The position numbers and the translations under genes are program-made. The notes below the pieces were generated by a model. The model saw nothing but the letters and a program-made list of their open reading frames with translations, searched no databases and had not been told where the DNA came from. A stretch of DNA of 64,000 nt. Origin: Maea johnstoni. Lineage: Eukaryota > Annelida > Polychaeta > Spionida > Magelonidae. The stretch is from contig OZ012691.1 of assembly GCA_963942565.1 (NCBI GenBank), positions 7,602,271 through 7,666,270 of the forward strand, written 5' to 3'. Positions 54,460-64,000 of the stretch are shown piece after piece. How positions within the stretch are numbered: position 1 is the first letter of the stretch; the number at the start of each line of letters is the position of its first letter.

Positions 54460-54984
54460 CTGTATCCCCATATCTCTCAGTCTATCATATAAACACTGTA
54501 TCTCCATATCTCTCAGTCTATCATATACACACTGTATCTCCATATCTCTCAGTCTATCATATAAACACTGTATCTCCATATCTCTCAGTCTATCATATAC
54601 ACACTGTATCTCCATATCTCTCAGTCTATCATATACACACTGTATCTCCATATCTCTCAGTCTATCATATAAACACTGTATCTCCATATCTCTCAGTCTA
54701 TCATATAAACACTGTATCTCCATATCTTTCAGTCTATCATATAAACACTGTATCTCCATATCTCTCAGTCTATCATATACACACTGTATCTCCATATCTC
54801 TCAGTCCATCATATAAACACTGTATCTCCAGATCTCTCAGTCCATCATATAAACACTGTATCCCCATATCTCTCAGTCTATCATATGAACACTGTATCTC
54901 CATATCTCTCAGTCTATCATATGAACACTGTATCTCCATATCTCTCAGTCTATCATATGAACACTGTATCTCCATATGTTTCGT
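54460..54984 (-). repeat. 36-bp array copying the last codons and stop of Golgi kinase A
   Basis: About 14 extra copies of a 36-bp unit follow the stop; each contains tatggagatacagtgttcat-like bases that are the end of the CDS (Y-G-D-T-V-F-I-stop) plus 12 linker bases. Since 36 is a multiple of 3, several frames on both strands stay open, giving ~190-residue repeats that are not evidence of a protein. Confidence 0.95.
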
Positions 54985-55815
54985 GACAACCCTCAATGTA
55001 ATCTAACAGGTAATTTAGCCTGGCATCAAGAGCTTCATACAGATCATTAACACCAAAGTAACTCTCATAATTTGCTGGAATGAGTTCAGTTTTCAGGGCC
55101 TGCTGTAATCTTTCTCCTAGAGATCCATATGCGTGATATTTCGGGTAAGGTGTGTGCAGCAGTGTGTGTAACAACTTTATCACACCAGCTGATGTCCCTT
55201 GTCGTCCTGTACCTGTAGTATTCGCATACCTGGTGTCGAGCGTGTAGAGACAATACACAGTCTGTGCATGGAAACGGCAATTGTTTACAGGTGTAATTTC
55301 TGAACAGTTATAGTAAAATAACTGTTTATAACCACATTCACGCGCAGGGCAGTGGATCAACTGAGGGCATGTCTTTAGGCCAGGAAAAAGAGCGAAACTC
55401 TCACCATTATCCACAGCAACTAATCTGCTCTCTGATTTCACCCAATCGTCCAAATATTCCGCATTTAAATTAAGATAATCAAGAATGAATATGTCTGTGA
55501 TGTCCTGCAGGCGTCGTCTGGTCAATCCTTTATGGAGCATCGTTTTTATGGAGTCTGTATGGTTCAAAAATGCCCTTAGATTTGGCAGATGACCAATATT
55601 ATCACTTGGCTCCTTAATAGAGGAAATCAGAACCACATCCACATATGGCCCATTCCCATCCTTCTGAACTTGGTATTTTAACCATGGTTGATGTCTTCGC
55701 AGCCATTCTATGCTTGGCTTGGAACCTTTGACATTGGTGTAGATAATCCTGGTGAGATCCTCACTTTCAGCCAGATATACTCTTCTGCTTACAGCAGTCG
55801 GCACACGGTGGATAC
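54953..55815 (-). CDS. Golgi kinase A exon 3: C-lobe
   Basis: 863 nt to the [33 protein letters not shown] (catalytic loop altered), VAVDNGESF, a Cys-rich segment [14 protein letters not shown] with NCRFHAQTV, and the closing [13 protein letters not shown]. The acceptor acgtag is preceded by a purine-rich, TATG/TG-repeat tract instead of a clear pyrimidine tract. Confidence 0.92.
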
Positions 55816-56635
55816 CTACGTAAATAATGCACAAGTATACATATACATGCATGGTATACATACACATACATACAAACAAACATACATACATACATACATA
55901 CAAGTGTGCATGCATACATACATGCATATACACACACACACACACATAACAAAGCATAACACTTTACATAACAAAGATGTACAATAAAACAGTTCTCCAT
56001 GAAAAATTGTTTGAATACAAATTCAAGAAGTTGCCATTTAAGATTATATATATAAGTATTTGTGGGTAATTATAATATAAATGACATAAGTGCAAACAAG
56101 TCGTTATATCAGAAGTTCATTGCTGATAAGAGACTACCTACGAGGCTGAGAGATCCAATAAACTTCGATTTGTGTTCGTTGCTTTATATTTACGTCGCCC
56201 TTAACAGCTTAATTAGGTCATATATCAACGAGAAAAAGCATAACTGGAAAGAAATCCATTACAAATTAAGTAAACTAGAAAACATACAGAACTTTAATTT
56301 ACCAACAAAAAATGGATTAAACAAACAGGCCACTCACCTGTGATTCTATCCACGTGGTATGCCACGAGTTCAGCCACTGCCTGGTTACGGTTGCCATTTT
56401 GGATCCGGAAAGGCAGCTTTCCAATAACTTTGGCAATCGCAGTATATCCTCCAGCAAACTTGAACCAGAGATAGGTTCTCGTGTAACTCTTCACAGCTAT
56501 GATCTTCCTCGATGTATATACATGCCGTATATACTCATCTATACTGGAATTTGGTTTGGTGTTACAAATCATCTGAAATATTGGAATGAAATGTAGATAT
56601 GATGCTGAAATGTAAGCATGGTACATAATCTATAA

Positions 56636-56731
<96 letters not shown>

Positions 56732-58065
56732 GAGTGTACTTGTATATAGCATCATTTATGTGCACTTACCCTGTGCCGTTGAAGCAGTTCAGCAACCTGT
56801 CCGTCAATCTCTTCATAAAGTGACCTCTTCTGTAGAAAGTTTACCCCATATTCTCTTCCAATAATTCTCTTAATCTGTAACTTTATCTTTCTACCAAGAC
56901 TTGATTCATGAGAAGTCATGGAATCCATATTTTGCAGTGCACCTAATAGCTTAGGGTGCATATTGCACAAAACGTTTTCTTGAAACAGCACCTGTTTTAG
57001 GGTCATTGAGCTGTTTTTGTATCCGAGATGTCTAAAAAGATTAAGAGATTTAATTTTATTTTCTGTTTCTGCTTTAAAAGTGTTGTCAAATGTATTCCAA
57101 AGCTGGATTATGTAAAAATAAATTAGGTAAGTCACTGTTTCTGATATGGAAGTACTTTCAAACAAAGTTGGAGAAGTATCGTTCCCAGTGTGTAACAGTA
57201 CATTTCCAACCTGTAATATTACAAACATGGTGCCTTGTTTGTGATTCGATGAACATCCTTTCATTATTTCTTGAAGATAGTTATCAAATTGATATGATCC
57301 ATTTACTTGAAATACTACTGATGGCGTTAAGTGGGAAAGCCCTAACTCTTGTTCTAAGGAAATCCCAATAACTTTGCCAAAAAGCGTTTTCGGACATTGT
57401 GCTGCTGCTTGTGATATTACTGTTATAGTGCCTTCGTGGCCACCACACAATGAGGTGGAAGTTAACAAAGTTAATGGCAATGTGATTTTTACAATAGCAC
57501 CACATTTAGTGCATTGTTTTACTTTAATTGGTAAAGCTGATGGACTTCTAACTCGCAAAGTTTTAAAGAGGTGTTTCATTTTTGATTGTGTTATTTCTTT
57601 TGAGTCGTTATGACATGGTCCATCCTTCTCCATAGCTATCTTTGAAGGTCTATTCATACGTTGCCCTTGTGGTACATCTTTATTTGGTCCTTTTTCCATA
57701 GACATCTTTTTAAGTGTGGTCATACTGTAAAATTGTTGCAGATCTTTATGTATTCCTCTTTCCATAGACACCTTGTTTGGTGTAGCCGTATTATGTAATT
57801 GTGGTACATCTTTTATTGTTCCTTCTTTTTCCACAGACATCTGTTTCAGTGTAGCCAGGTTCGGCCATCTTGAAATATCTGTTCTTTGTGACAGTGCTTG
57901 GAGCTTGTGACTGTGTGGTGCTGGGGTAACATGCTTATCATAATTGACTGATGTTTTCCCTCCAAAAAATAAAATAACCATAACGATCACAATGACACAG
58001 TAGACTAGAATCCTGGTGAAGTGCTTTCCCACGTTTAAAGCCGAAAACACACTTTTATGGCTCAT
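54953..58065 (-). CDS. four-jointed/FAM198-like Golgi kinase paralogue A, predicted pseudokinase, 3 exons
   Basis: 797-residue type II membrane protein of the secretory-pathway kinase superfamily (FAM20, FJX1, FAM198/GASK1). Exons: 58,065-56,770, 56,572-56,338 and 55,815-54,953. A signal anchor spans residues ~18-35 and a repetitive stem ~70-150. An N-terminal degenerate kinase-like unit spans ~185-432, a C-terminal kinase unit 433-797. In the C-terminal unit: A-I-A-K480 (nucleotide lysine), A-E500-L-V-A-Y-H-V-D-R (as in FAM20 E-I-A-A-F-H-L-D-R), [11 protein letters not shown]623-Y-L and D646-N-G (metal ligand). The usual N-x-D-R after D-Y-L reads N-A-E-Y, so the catalytic Asp and the Arg are gone. 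Its neighbour at 60,797-64,000 keeps them. Lumenal phosphotransfer is therefore doubtful; a partner or allosteric role, as for FAM20A, is possible. Substrate unknown. Confidence 0.88.
55838..55950. repeat. (ACAT)n/(CA)n microsatellite near splice acceptor
   Basis: Lies 23-135 nt upstream (minus strand) of Golgi kinase A exon 3. Confidence 0.93.
56338..56572 (-). CDS. Golgi kinase A exon 2: N-lobe of C-terminal unit
   Basis: 235 nt, phase 0 to 1; acceptor tatttcag, donor gtgagt. Same length and phases as exon 2 of the neighbouring paralogue. Carries the nucleotide lysine and the Glu-containing helix ending VDRIT. Confidence 0.93.
56639..56727. repeat. (TA)n filling intron 1 of Golgi kinase A
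   Basis: ~88 bp of a 197-nt intron. Confidence 0.97.
56770..58065 (-). CDS. Golgi kinase A exon 1: anchor, stem, N-terminal unit
   Basis: 1,296 nt, 432 codons, ends phase 0 at donor gtaagt. ATG chosen as first in frame, preceded by gcaaa and followed 17 codons later by the hydrophobic segment [16 protein letters not shown]. Cys pairs in CTKC (185-188) and later cysteines suit a lumenal fold. Confidence 0.88.
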
Positions 58066-58491
58066 TTTGCCTCACATACAAATTTAATATGTCTGTATTT
58101 CCAGGAATGAAATGCCGCTGCAATGAATGCGTTAGCCTTTATTTTACAGCTATGCTTATGTTTTTGCTACACGTATCAAACCTCTACATTGCAACTTTAT
58201 GCCTGGTTTACCCCTCAGTTTGGTATGCCATATAAACTCATTATAAATTGTAATAATAATGTTATTTGATATGCAACGATGCTTTAATTATGAGGTACCA
58301 ATTCATTACATCACGGTCTGTAGATATTTACCTATAACAAAAGACATACAGGACATGTTGACAAAGTATAGAGACGGAAATAAGATCCTTATATAGGGCA
58401 CCTATTATTGAAGATAACAATAGAAGAATACTTCTATTGTTTGCATCGTGCACAGTGGTAGGTACAATGAAGCTTGTTAGGTTTAATGAAG

Positions 58492-58580
<89 letters not shown>
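58492..58580. repeat. (TA)n upstream of Golgi kinase A
   Basis: ~88 bp, ~430 nt before the ATG. Confidence 0.97.
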
Positions 58581-58582
<2 letters not shown>

Positions 58583-58619
58583 GTATAATGTACATGTATC
58601 CATGTGGTTTGTATTACGG

Positions 58620-60069
58620 GGTTAATTGTATGCTGTCAAATGTATTACTTTTTGAAACATGTTTGAACATCCCCACATATCATTTTGATGGACAAAGCAG
58701 TTCATTTTGAGTCTTTTGATAGGAGGGCCATTGCAAGTATCAAAAACCATATACATTGCAAACATTGAAATGTATCTTTAATTCAACATGATAACAACAT
58801 CAAAGGAATATCTGTAGGGAACCTATGGCTAAATTTGGTCTTTCATTAATAAGCGTGACCCACCGCCATTATCTACATATTTCAACCTATTGTCAAAATT
58901 GATTAATCATCATTAGAATAAATGAGATTCATTATAGAAATAGCAGAAGTAAAGTACATAACATTGGAGGAAGAAACCCACAAACTGACTGAAAGACAAA
59001 AAAATATTACGGATTGCAGAGTACTAGTATTATGCTTGACAACATTATCTTTAGTTCGGAAAAACAAATAAAATACCCATTCTCCATCAACAGTCAAGTT
59101 AGTCTCTAATCCATTAACCACATCCAGCCAGGGGCATGTGATGAAGTAGTCAGTTGCTTAGTTTGTGATTTTATTACATCACATCTGTTTCGTCTATGAA
59201 TAACATCTGGCTTATCACAATTACTTCTCAATGTTTAGCAGAAAAGTCGTGAGCAATAAATAAAAACACCACTTTGATTTTGAAAATTGAAAAAAACATC
59301 AGTTTGACTCAATCACACTGGGGCCAAAAAGTCCAAATTGTGAACTTGGGATCATATGTGGCCATATTTTTGTGATTCACTTTCATATTCTACCAATTTT
59401 TGGCCACAAGATAACCAAATAGTATACAAAGACTTAAAAACCCAAATGATCTTGATTGACCTTGGATGACATTCAAATGACCTTCAAATGCATTTATTCT
59501 CAATATATCCCGCTTTTCATCACATTTTCTCCTCAAAATTGTGTGAAAATGAAAAATCTGCTCTCGTGAGATTTTGAGAAAGGTACTATAGAATACATTT
59601 GTAAGAAAAAGTACAAAAATGAACCTTTTGTGAAAGTCAAAATTAAATTATAGATTTTCTCTTTTACTGGCAAACATGTATGCCTAACCAAGATGACAAT
59701 CACGTAACTAGTAAGATCTCAAAGTGTAGATATTATTTTTAGAAAAGAAATCATCCCAATATCTATTTACGTTGCAAAGATATGTTCAATGTTCAAAGTC
59801 AAAGAGGACAGCCGCTGGTGGCCCTCATGGATTTTCATGGTCGGAGGTCATCCTAGATTTTGGAAATAGGACATAACTTTCCTACAAAAGCAGATATTGG
59901 GGATGCTATTTTTTTTATCATATCTACCTCATATCTCATTAAGTTTTTTTTGGTCATACACTCTAAATTTGGCCCTTTCTGCCCTATAGTGAAAGGTACA
60001 AAATCTTAAGAAAGATATTCATAAAGAATAAAATATACATAATTTCAGTCAGAAAACTAAAATGGGAAA
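58620..60069. other. intergenic between Golgi kinase genes
   Basis: AT-rich, nothing recognised before the LINE remnant at 60,070. Confidence 0.4.
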
Positions 60070-60490
60070 AAGAAATAACAGCAATGGGCACTGTATGGTC
60101 GAAACTTTATTCAACAGGTTAAATTGCCACAGGGACACCAACATAAACTTCTTTAACTACCAAATATTACACAGAACGCTATTAACAAACAAGAAATTAA
60201 AACTATGACTTGATAAACAGTGATAGTGTGATAAATGTTATGATATAGAAACAATAAAACACTTGATAAATGAATGTCTTAGGATAAAAATGCCATGGCA
60301 CGAACTAGAAAACTGGCTCAGAAAATACATAACACATGAAATCTACCTGGGAAAACCAGTAATTTTGGGTTACCAAAGAAATACAATCTTAGTAAATTTA
60401 ACTACATGTATAATTATTGTAAAACACGACATTAATATGTGGAATGGTATATGGAATAGTAACAATTTAATTTTACAAACAATGTAAATT
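60070..60490 (+). mobile_element. LINE (non-LTR) reverse-transcriptase C-terminal remnant
   Basis: ETIKHLINECLRIKMPWHEL then WLRKYI and KPVILGYQRNTILVNLTTCI match the usual end of animal LINE ORF2 (E-T-I-x-H-L-x-x-E-C, then F-G/L-G and a hydrophobic helix). Upstream frame is broken; intergenic between the two Golgi kinase genes. Confidence 0.5.
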
Positions 60491-60796
60491 GCGATCAAAA
60501 AGCAGATGAAAACAGAATAATTTTCCTGGGTGAGTGGTCACCCTTTCACAACCATATAAAATGATAAAAAGAATCTCGTATTAAGTGGTTTGGACAAAGA
60601 ACTACTGTGAAAAGGCTTGTAATTGATTACAACATATTGTCATGGGACAATAACAGCAACTCTCCTTCATTTTTCAAATTTATAATTTATAACTTACCTA
60701 TCCTCCAAAACGTTAGATTCATTTACGGATTTTGGGGAACTCAATGTATGAATAGGCTTAAAAGAATATGTTCTATTTCGCAGAGGAGTCATACTG

Positions 60797-61695
60797 TCAT
60801 ATAAATGCTTTGTTTCCATAGGTATCGTAACAAGTCTCAATATAATGCAATAGGTAATTGAGTCTTGCATCTAGAGCCTCAAAAAGATTAAATGAACCAA
60901 AATAACTCTCATAATTTTCTGGAATGGGTTCAGTTTTAAGGACATGCTTAAGTTTTTCTCCAAGGGTGCTGGCCATATTATCTTTAATCAACCCTTCTGC
61001 ATTAATTTCATCTAGATCCCTGCGACCAGATAAACCAATTAGATTGTATAACACATTACGTACATTGATAGATTTCACATGTTCTGTATTATTTTGATGT
61101 CTGGAATCTAGATTATAAAGGGAATATGCAGTGAGGGCATGAAAACGACAGTTTAATCTAGATTCATTTTTTGAACAATCAAAATTTAGATTTTTGGTAG
61201 GGCATATCAGCAGTGGACAGTGCAGTAGGATAGGGCATGTCTTATCTAGATAATGATAACTCCCCATATAATGATAACAGTTCCCATTGTCAAAGGCAAT
61301 CATTCTATTGCCTGATTTGATCCAGTTGACGGTGCTCCCCCGATCCCAGTTTACATTCAGATAATCTAGAATAAATATATCAAGGGTGTCTTGTAGACGT
61401 CGCCTGCTCAATTTACGGTACACTTTTTGTATGGACTTCTTATTCATAGATAAGTCAATATTTGGTAATGGATTGACATTATCCATTATCTCCTTTACAG
61501 CAGCAATCATCACCACATCCAAATATGGTCTGTTCAAGTCTTTGTGTACTTGATACCTAAGCCATGGTTGGTAACAGTTTGCCCAAAAAAGGATTGGTTT
61601 GGAATCCTTCGGTCTTCTATAGATAATTTTGGTTAGGTCCTGACTCTCATCTAAATATATCCTCCTGCTAACAGCTAATGGTACACGGTAAATTC
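60797..61695 (-). CDS. Golgi kinase B exon 3
   Basis: 899 nt to the TGA. Starts by completing a glycine, then IYRVPLAVSRRIYLDESQDL. The frame runs unbroken through the less conserved QPWLRYQVHKDLNRPYLDVV to the end CYDTYGNKAFI. Confidence 0.92.
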
Positions 61696-64000
61696 CTAAA
61701 AAGATGAAACGACAGAGAATGAAAGGTATCGCAATTATCTATGGGTGAAAATATGATTGCAAATAGATGAACAATACTATAACAATTGGGGAGATCGATG
61801 ATCATTAATTTTATCTAAGTATTTTGAAATAAGGAAATGATACATTTATATTCAGTTCTGACAAGTAATTTAGTCCCTATCATTAGTTATAATGAATGTA
61901 TTCATGAATATATGTATAACGTTTCTTACATGATGAGTTTTGCCATGTATACATAAATATCTAACTTCTCATCTTGGAGGGTTATATAAAAAATACCTTC
62001 CCGACAGGTAAATTTCAAAGATTTTAGCGTCCATCTGATGCTACCATTGGGCCCTGTATTATCACACAGTTTGCCCCCCCCCCCTCCTCAGAAAAATCAT
62101 ACCTGTGATTCTATCTACATGATACGCCACAAGCTCAGCCAATGCTTGGTTACCATTGCAGTTTTGTTGACGGAGGGGGTATTTCCCAATTATCTTGGCG
62201 AAAGCTTTGTGTCCTGTTTCAAGCGTCAGTAGAACATACGCTTTCCTATACGTCCTCACAGCCATGATTTTTCCTGTTTTGAAGATGATTTGCAATCGCT
62301 CATCCACATAGGAAGGGGATTGTCCAACACAGATCATCTGCAATATTGAAAGTTAGTGACTATGTACAACAACATTGTTACATATTTCTTTCATCCCTAT
62401 ACAGAAATACCATAACTTGGACAGACAAAAGCCGTTCATGCTCTTCCCTGTCATCCACAGTATCACCAGAATCCTGAATCCCTCAATATCCTTGGCTCTG
62501 TCTATTTCCCCAATTTTTTTAAATTTCAAATTGCACACATATGCAACAGGACTTTTATTCTCCACAGTCATTCATCAAACACAAAAACACAAATATAGAA
62601 AAGAAATATCGTCACAATAATTGATATTAAAAATCAGAATTTACATAACACTTACAGCTTGTACCAGCTGTTTTGTGTTGCCGGAACAATCCTTAGGCAT
62701 TCAATTAAGATTTTCCAATTTTCATCAAAATTGGATACTTCAGTTCGCATTATTTTTCTTGGGTTTTTGTAATATGTAGATTTTTAAGAGTTGCTCTTTT
62801 TACATCTGAAAGATGCATTTCATCACCATTCTTTCTCTTTTGATATATGACAATTGATTTATGTTGACTATAGAGTTTTCCTCAGTTGAAGTTTCCATTA
62901 CTTTATTTTTTCTTTTAAATGGTATTAGAATTAGTATTTTCTAGGAACAACTTTATCAAAAGGATACATTTGTAGTCAACTGACATTATATCAAGCTCTT
63001 GAGTGTTGAACTACCATTCACAAGACATTTTTACAAATGTGGTATGTATGCACATAACTGGCTTCTTTATCTGACAACGATTCACTTAAAAACTCATCAC
63101 CAACTTTAACATCAAAATTTGTTTAAAATCGTTGTTTCTAATAAATGAAGTGAAGTTGTTGCGGATACACCCAAATATAATCAAACTTTCTCTCTCGTAC
63201 ACACACACATACACATCTTATTTACCCTGTGCTGTTGAAGTAGCTCTGCAACTCGCCCATCTATTTCTTCAAAAACTGTGGACTCTTCTGACAACTGTGC
63301 TGTCTCTTTTCTATCAGCAATTTCCCCTATCCTTAATTTCATTTTTGTACCAAGGCTTGGTTCATGCGAAGTTATAGCATCCATGGTCTGAAGAGTATCT
63401 AATAGATTTGGTTGTATATTGCACAAAAAACTTCTACGGAACAAGACATGCTTTGGGGTCCATGAGTTGTTTGCCAGTCCTAGATGCCTGTGTAGAATAA
63501 GACAATCAATTTGCTTGTCATCTTTTGTGTCTAAGGTGTTCCAACCAGTGGCTAAACAATGGCCAAGGTAAAGAAAGATAAGATAATTCACTGATTCTTG
63601 GGTGGAAAGTCTTATGTTCTCCAAACCTTTTTGTGGAAAGCCTTGAAAATACCTCATTTGACCAATAATGGGCTGAAATATTCCAAATGTCAAACCCAGA
63701 CGATGCCTTCGGTTGGAAACACATCCATTTACAATGTTCCTAAGTTGGCTATCAAAGAAATATGAATCATTTAAATGAAACCCTATTGTTGGTGCTGAGT
63801 AGTTAAGTTCTAACTCTCGTTCTAAGAGCAATGCCATATTTTTGCTGATTATTTCATTCCTGCATTCTGGCCCTGATTTTGATAAGACTTTGACAGTAGT
63901 GCAAAATGGGGTGGAAGTTAGATAAGTTGAGGGTACTGTGATGTTTACAATAGCACCACATTTGTTGCATTGTATTCCTGTTATTATGAAATTAGCCAGC
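60797..64000 (-). CDS. four-jointed/FAM198-like Golgi kinase paralogue B, catalytic residues kept, 5' end outside window
   Basis: Tandem paralogue of the gene at 54,953-58,065. Exons: 64,000-63,226 (partial), 62,337-62,103 and 61,695-60,797; exon 2 is again 235 nt and all phases match, which dates the duplication after the intron pattern was set. C-terminal unit: A-F-A-K lysine, [31 protein letters not shown] with intact N-x-D-R (61,340-61,351), IAFDNG metal site, CPILLHCPLLICP cysteines, terminal [13 protein letters not shown]. Likely an active lumenal protein (or glycan) kinase, by family. The seen part of exon 1 is the same kinase-like but motif-poor N-terminal unit as in paralogue A. The signal anchor should lie past the window end. 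Confidence 0.88.
62103..62337 (-). CDS. Golgi kinase B exon 2
   Basis: 235 nt, phase 0 to 1, acceptor attgcag, donor gtatga. Begins MICVGQSPS and ends VAYHVDRIT. Confidence 0.93.
63226..64000 (-). CDS. Golgi kinase B exon 1, 3' part
   Basis: Open to the window edge. CNKCGAIVNITVP matches paralogue [14 protein letters not shown]; ends FEEIDGRVAELLQQHR at phase 0, donor gtaaat (weaker than in A). Confidence 0.88.

Noticed and set aside
54412-55006. Long open frames (~190 residues, 12-residue repeats) on both strands
   Set aside because: Product of the 36-bp array; any frame without a stop in one unit stays open. The real coding end is at 54,953.
55990-56335. 93-residue plus-strand frame as LINE or gene
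   Set aside because: Lysine- and leucine-rich but no firm family motif; lies inside the Golgi kinase A intron. Left unannotated.

Overview
The window is AT-rich nuclear DNA from a metazoan, most likely a non-vertebrate with large, repeat-packed introns. Evidence is spliced genes with GT-AG introns, a beta-adrenergic-receptor-kinase type GRK, Golgi/secretory kinases of the four-jointed/FAM198/FAM20 superfamily, tRNA-derived SINEs and dozens of TTAA-flanked MITEs. I cannot fix the phylum from sequence alone.

Layout. Positions 1-15,970 hold no recognisable exon: MITEs, minisatellites, a SINE array, three foldback or DNA-transposon fossils and a few complex stretches that could be regulatory. 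Positions 15,971-44,012 (+) carry 17 exons of a GRK2/3-type G-protein-coupled receptor kinase. They run from the RGS-homology domain (equivalent of human GRK2 residue 89) through the whole kinase domain and AGC tail to the PH domain and stop codon. The first ~88 residues are not seen and should lie upstream. A 15-nt in-frame microexon and an apparent 2-nt frame break in one kinase exon stand out. Positions 44,013-54,460 are 3' UTR and intergenic repeats. Positions 54,953-58,065 (-) and 60,797-64,000 (-, running off the window) are two tandem paralogous three-exon genes for type II membrane, Golgi-type kinases.

Main observations. (1) Each of the two kinase paralogues appears to contain two fused kinase-like units: an N-terminal degenerate copy in the first exon and a C-terminal copy in exons 2-3. 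The upstream-lying paralogue keeps the N-x-D-R catalytic motif, while the other has lost it and looks like a full pseudokinase. (2) Three separate tandem arrays start exactly at a coding exon's 3' end: a 59-bp unit after GRK exon 27,188-27,287, a ~150-bp unit after GRK exon 37,325-37,425, and a 36-bp unit copying the last codons and stop of the Golgi-kinase gene. A fourth duplication copies the 3' splice site of the first PH exon. (3) About 30 copies of a ~210-bp TTAA/CCC-ended MITE and several copies of related families (piggyBac-like signature) fill the introns; one tandem duplication preserves a filled and an empty insertion site side by side.

No virus-like or LTR element, CRISPR array, intact tRNA gene or rRNA gene was recognised.
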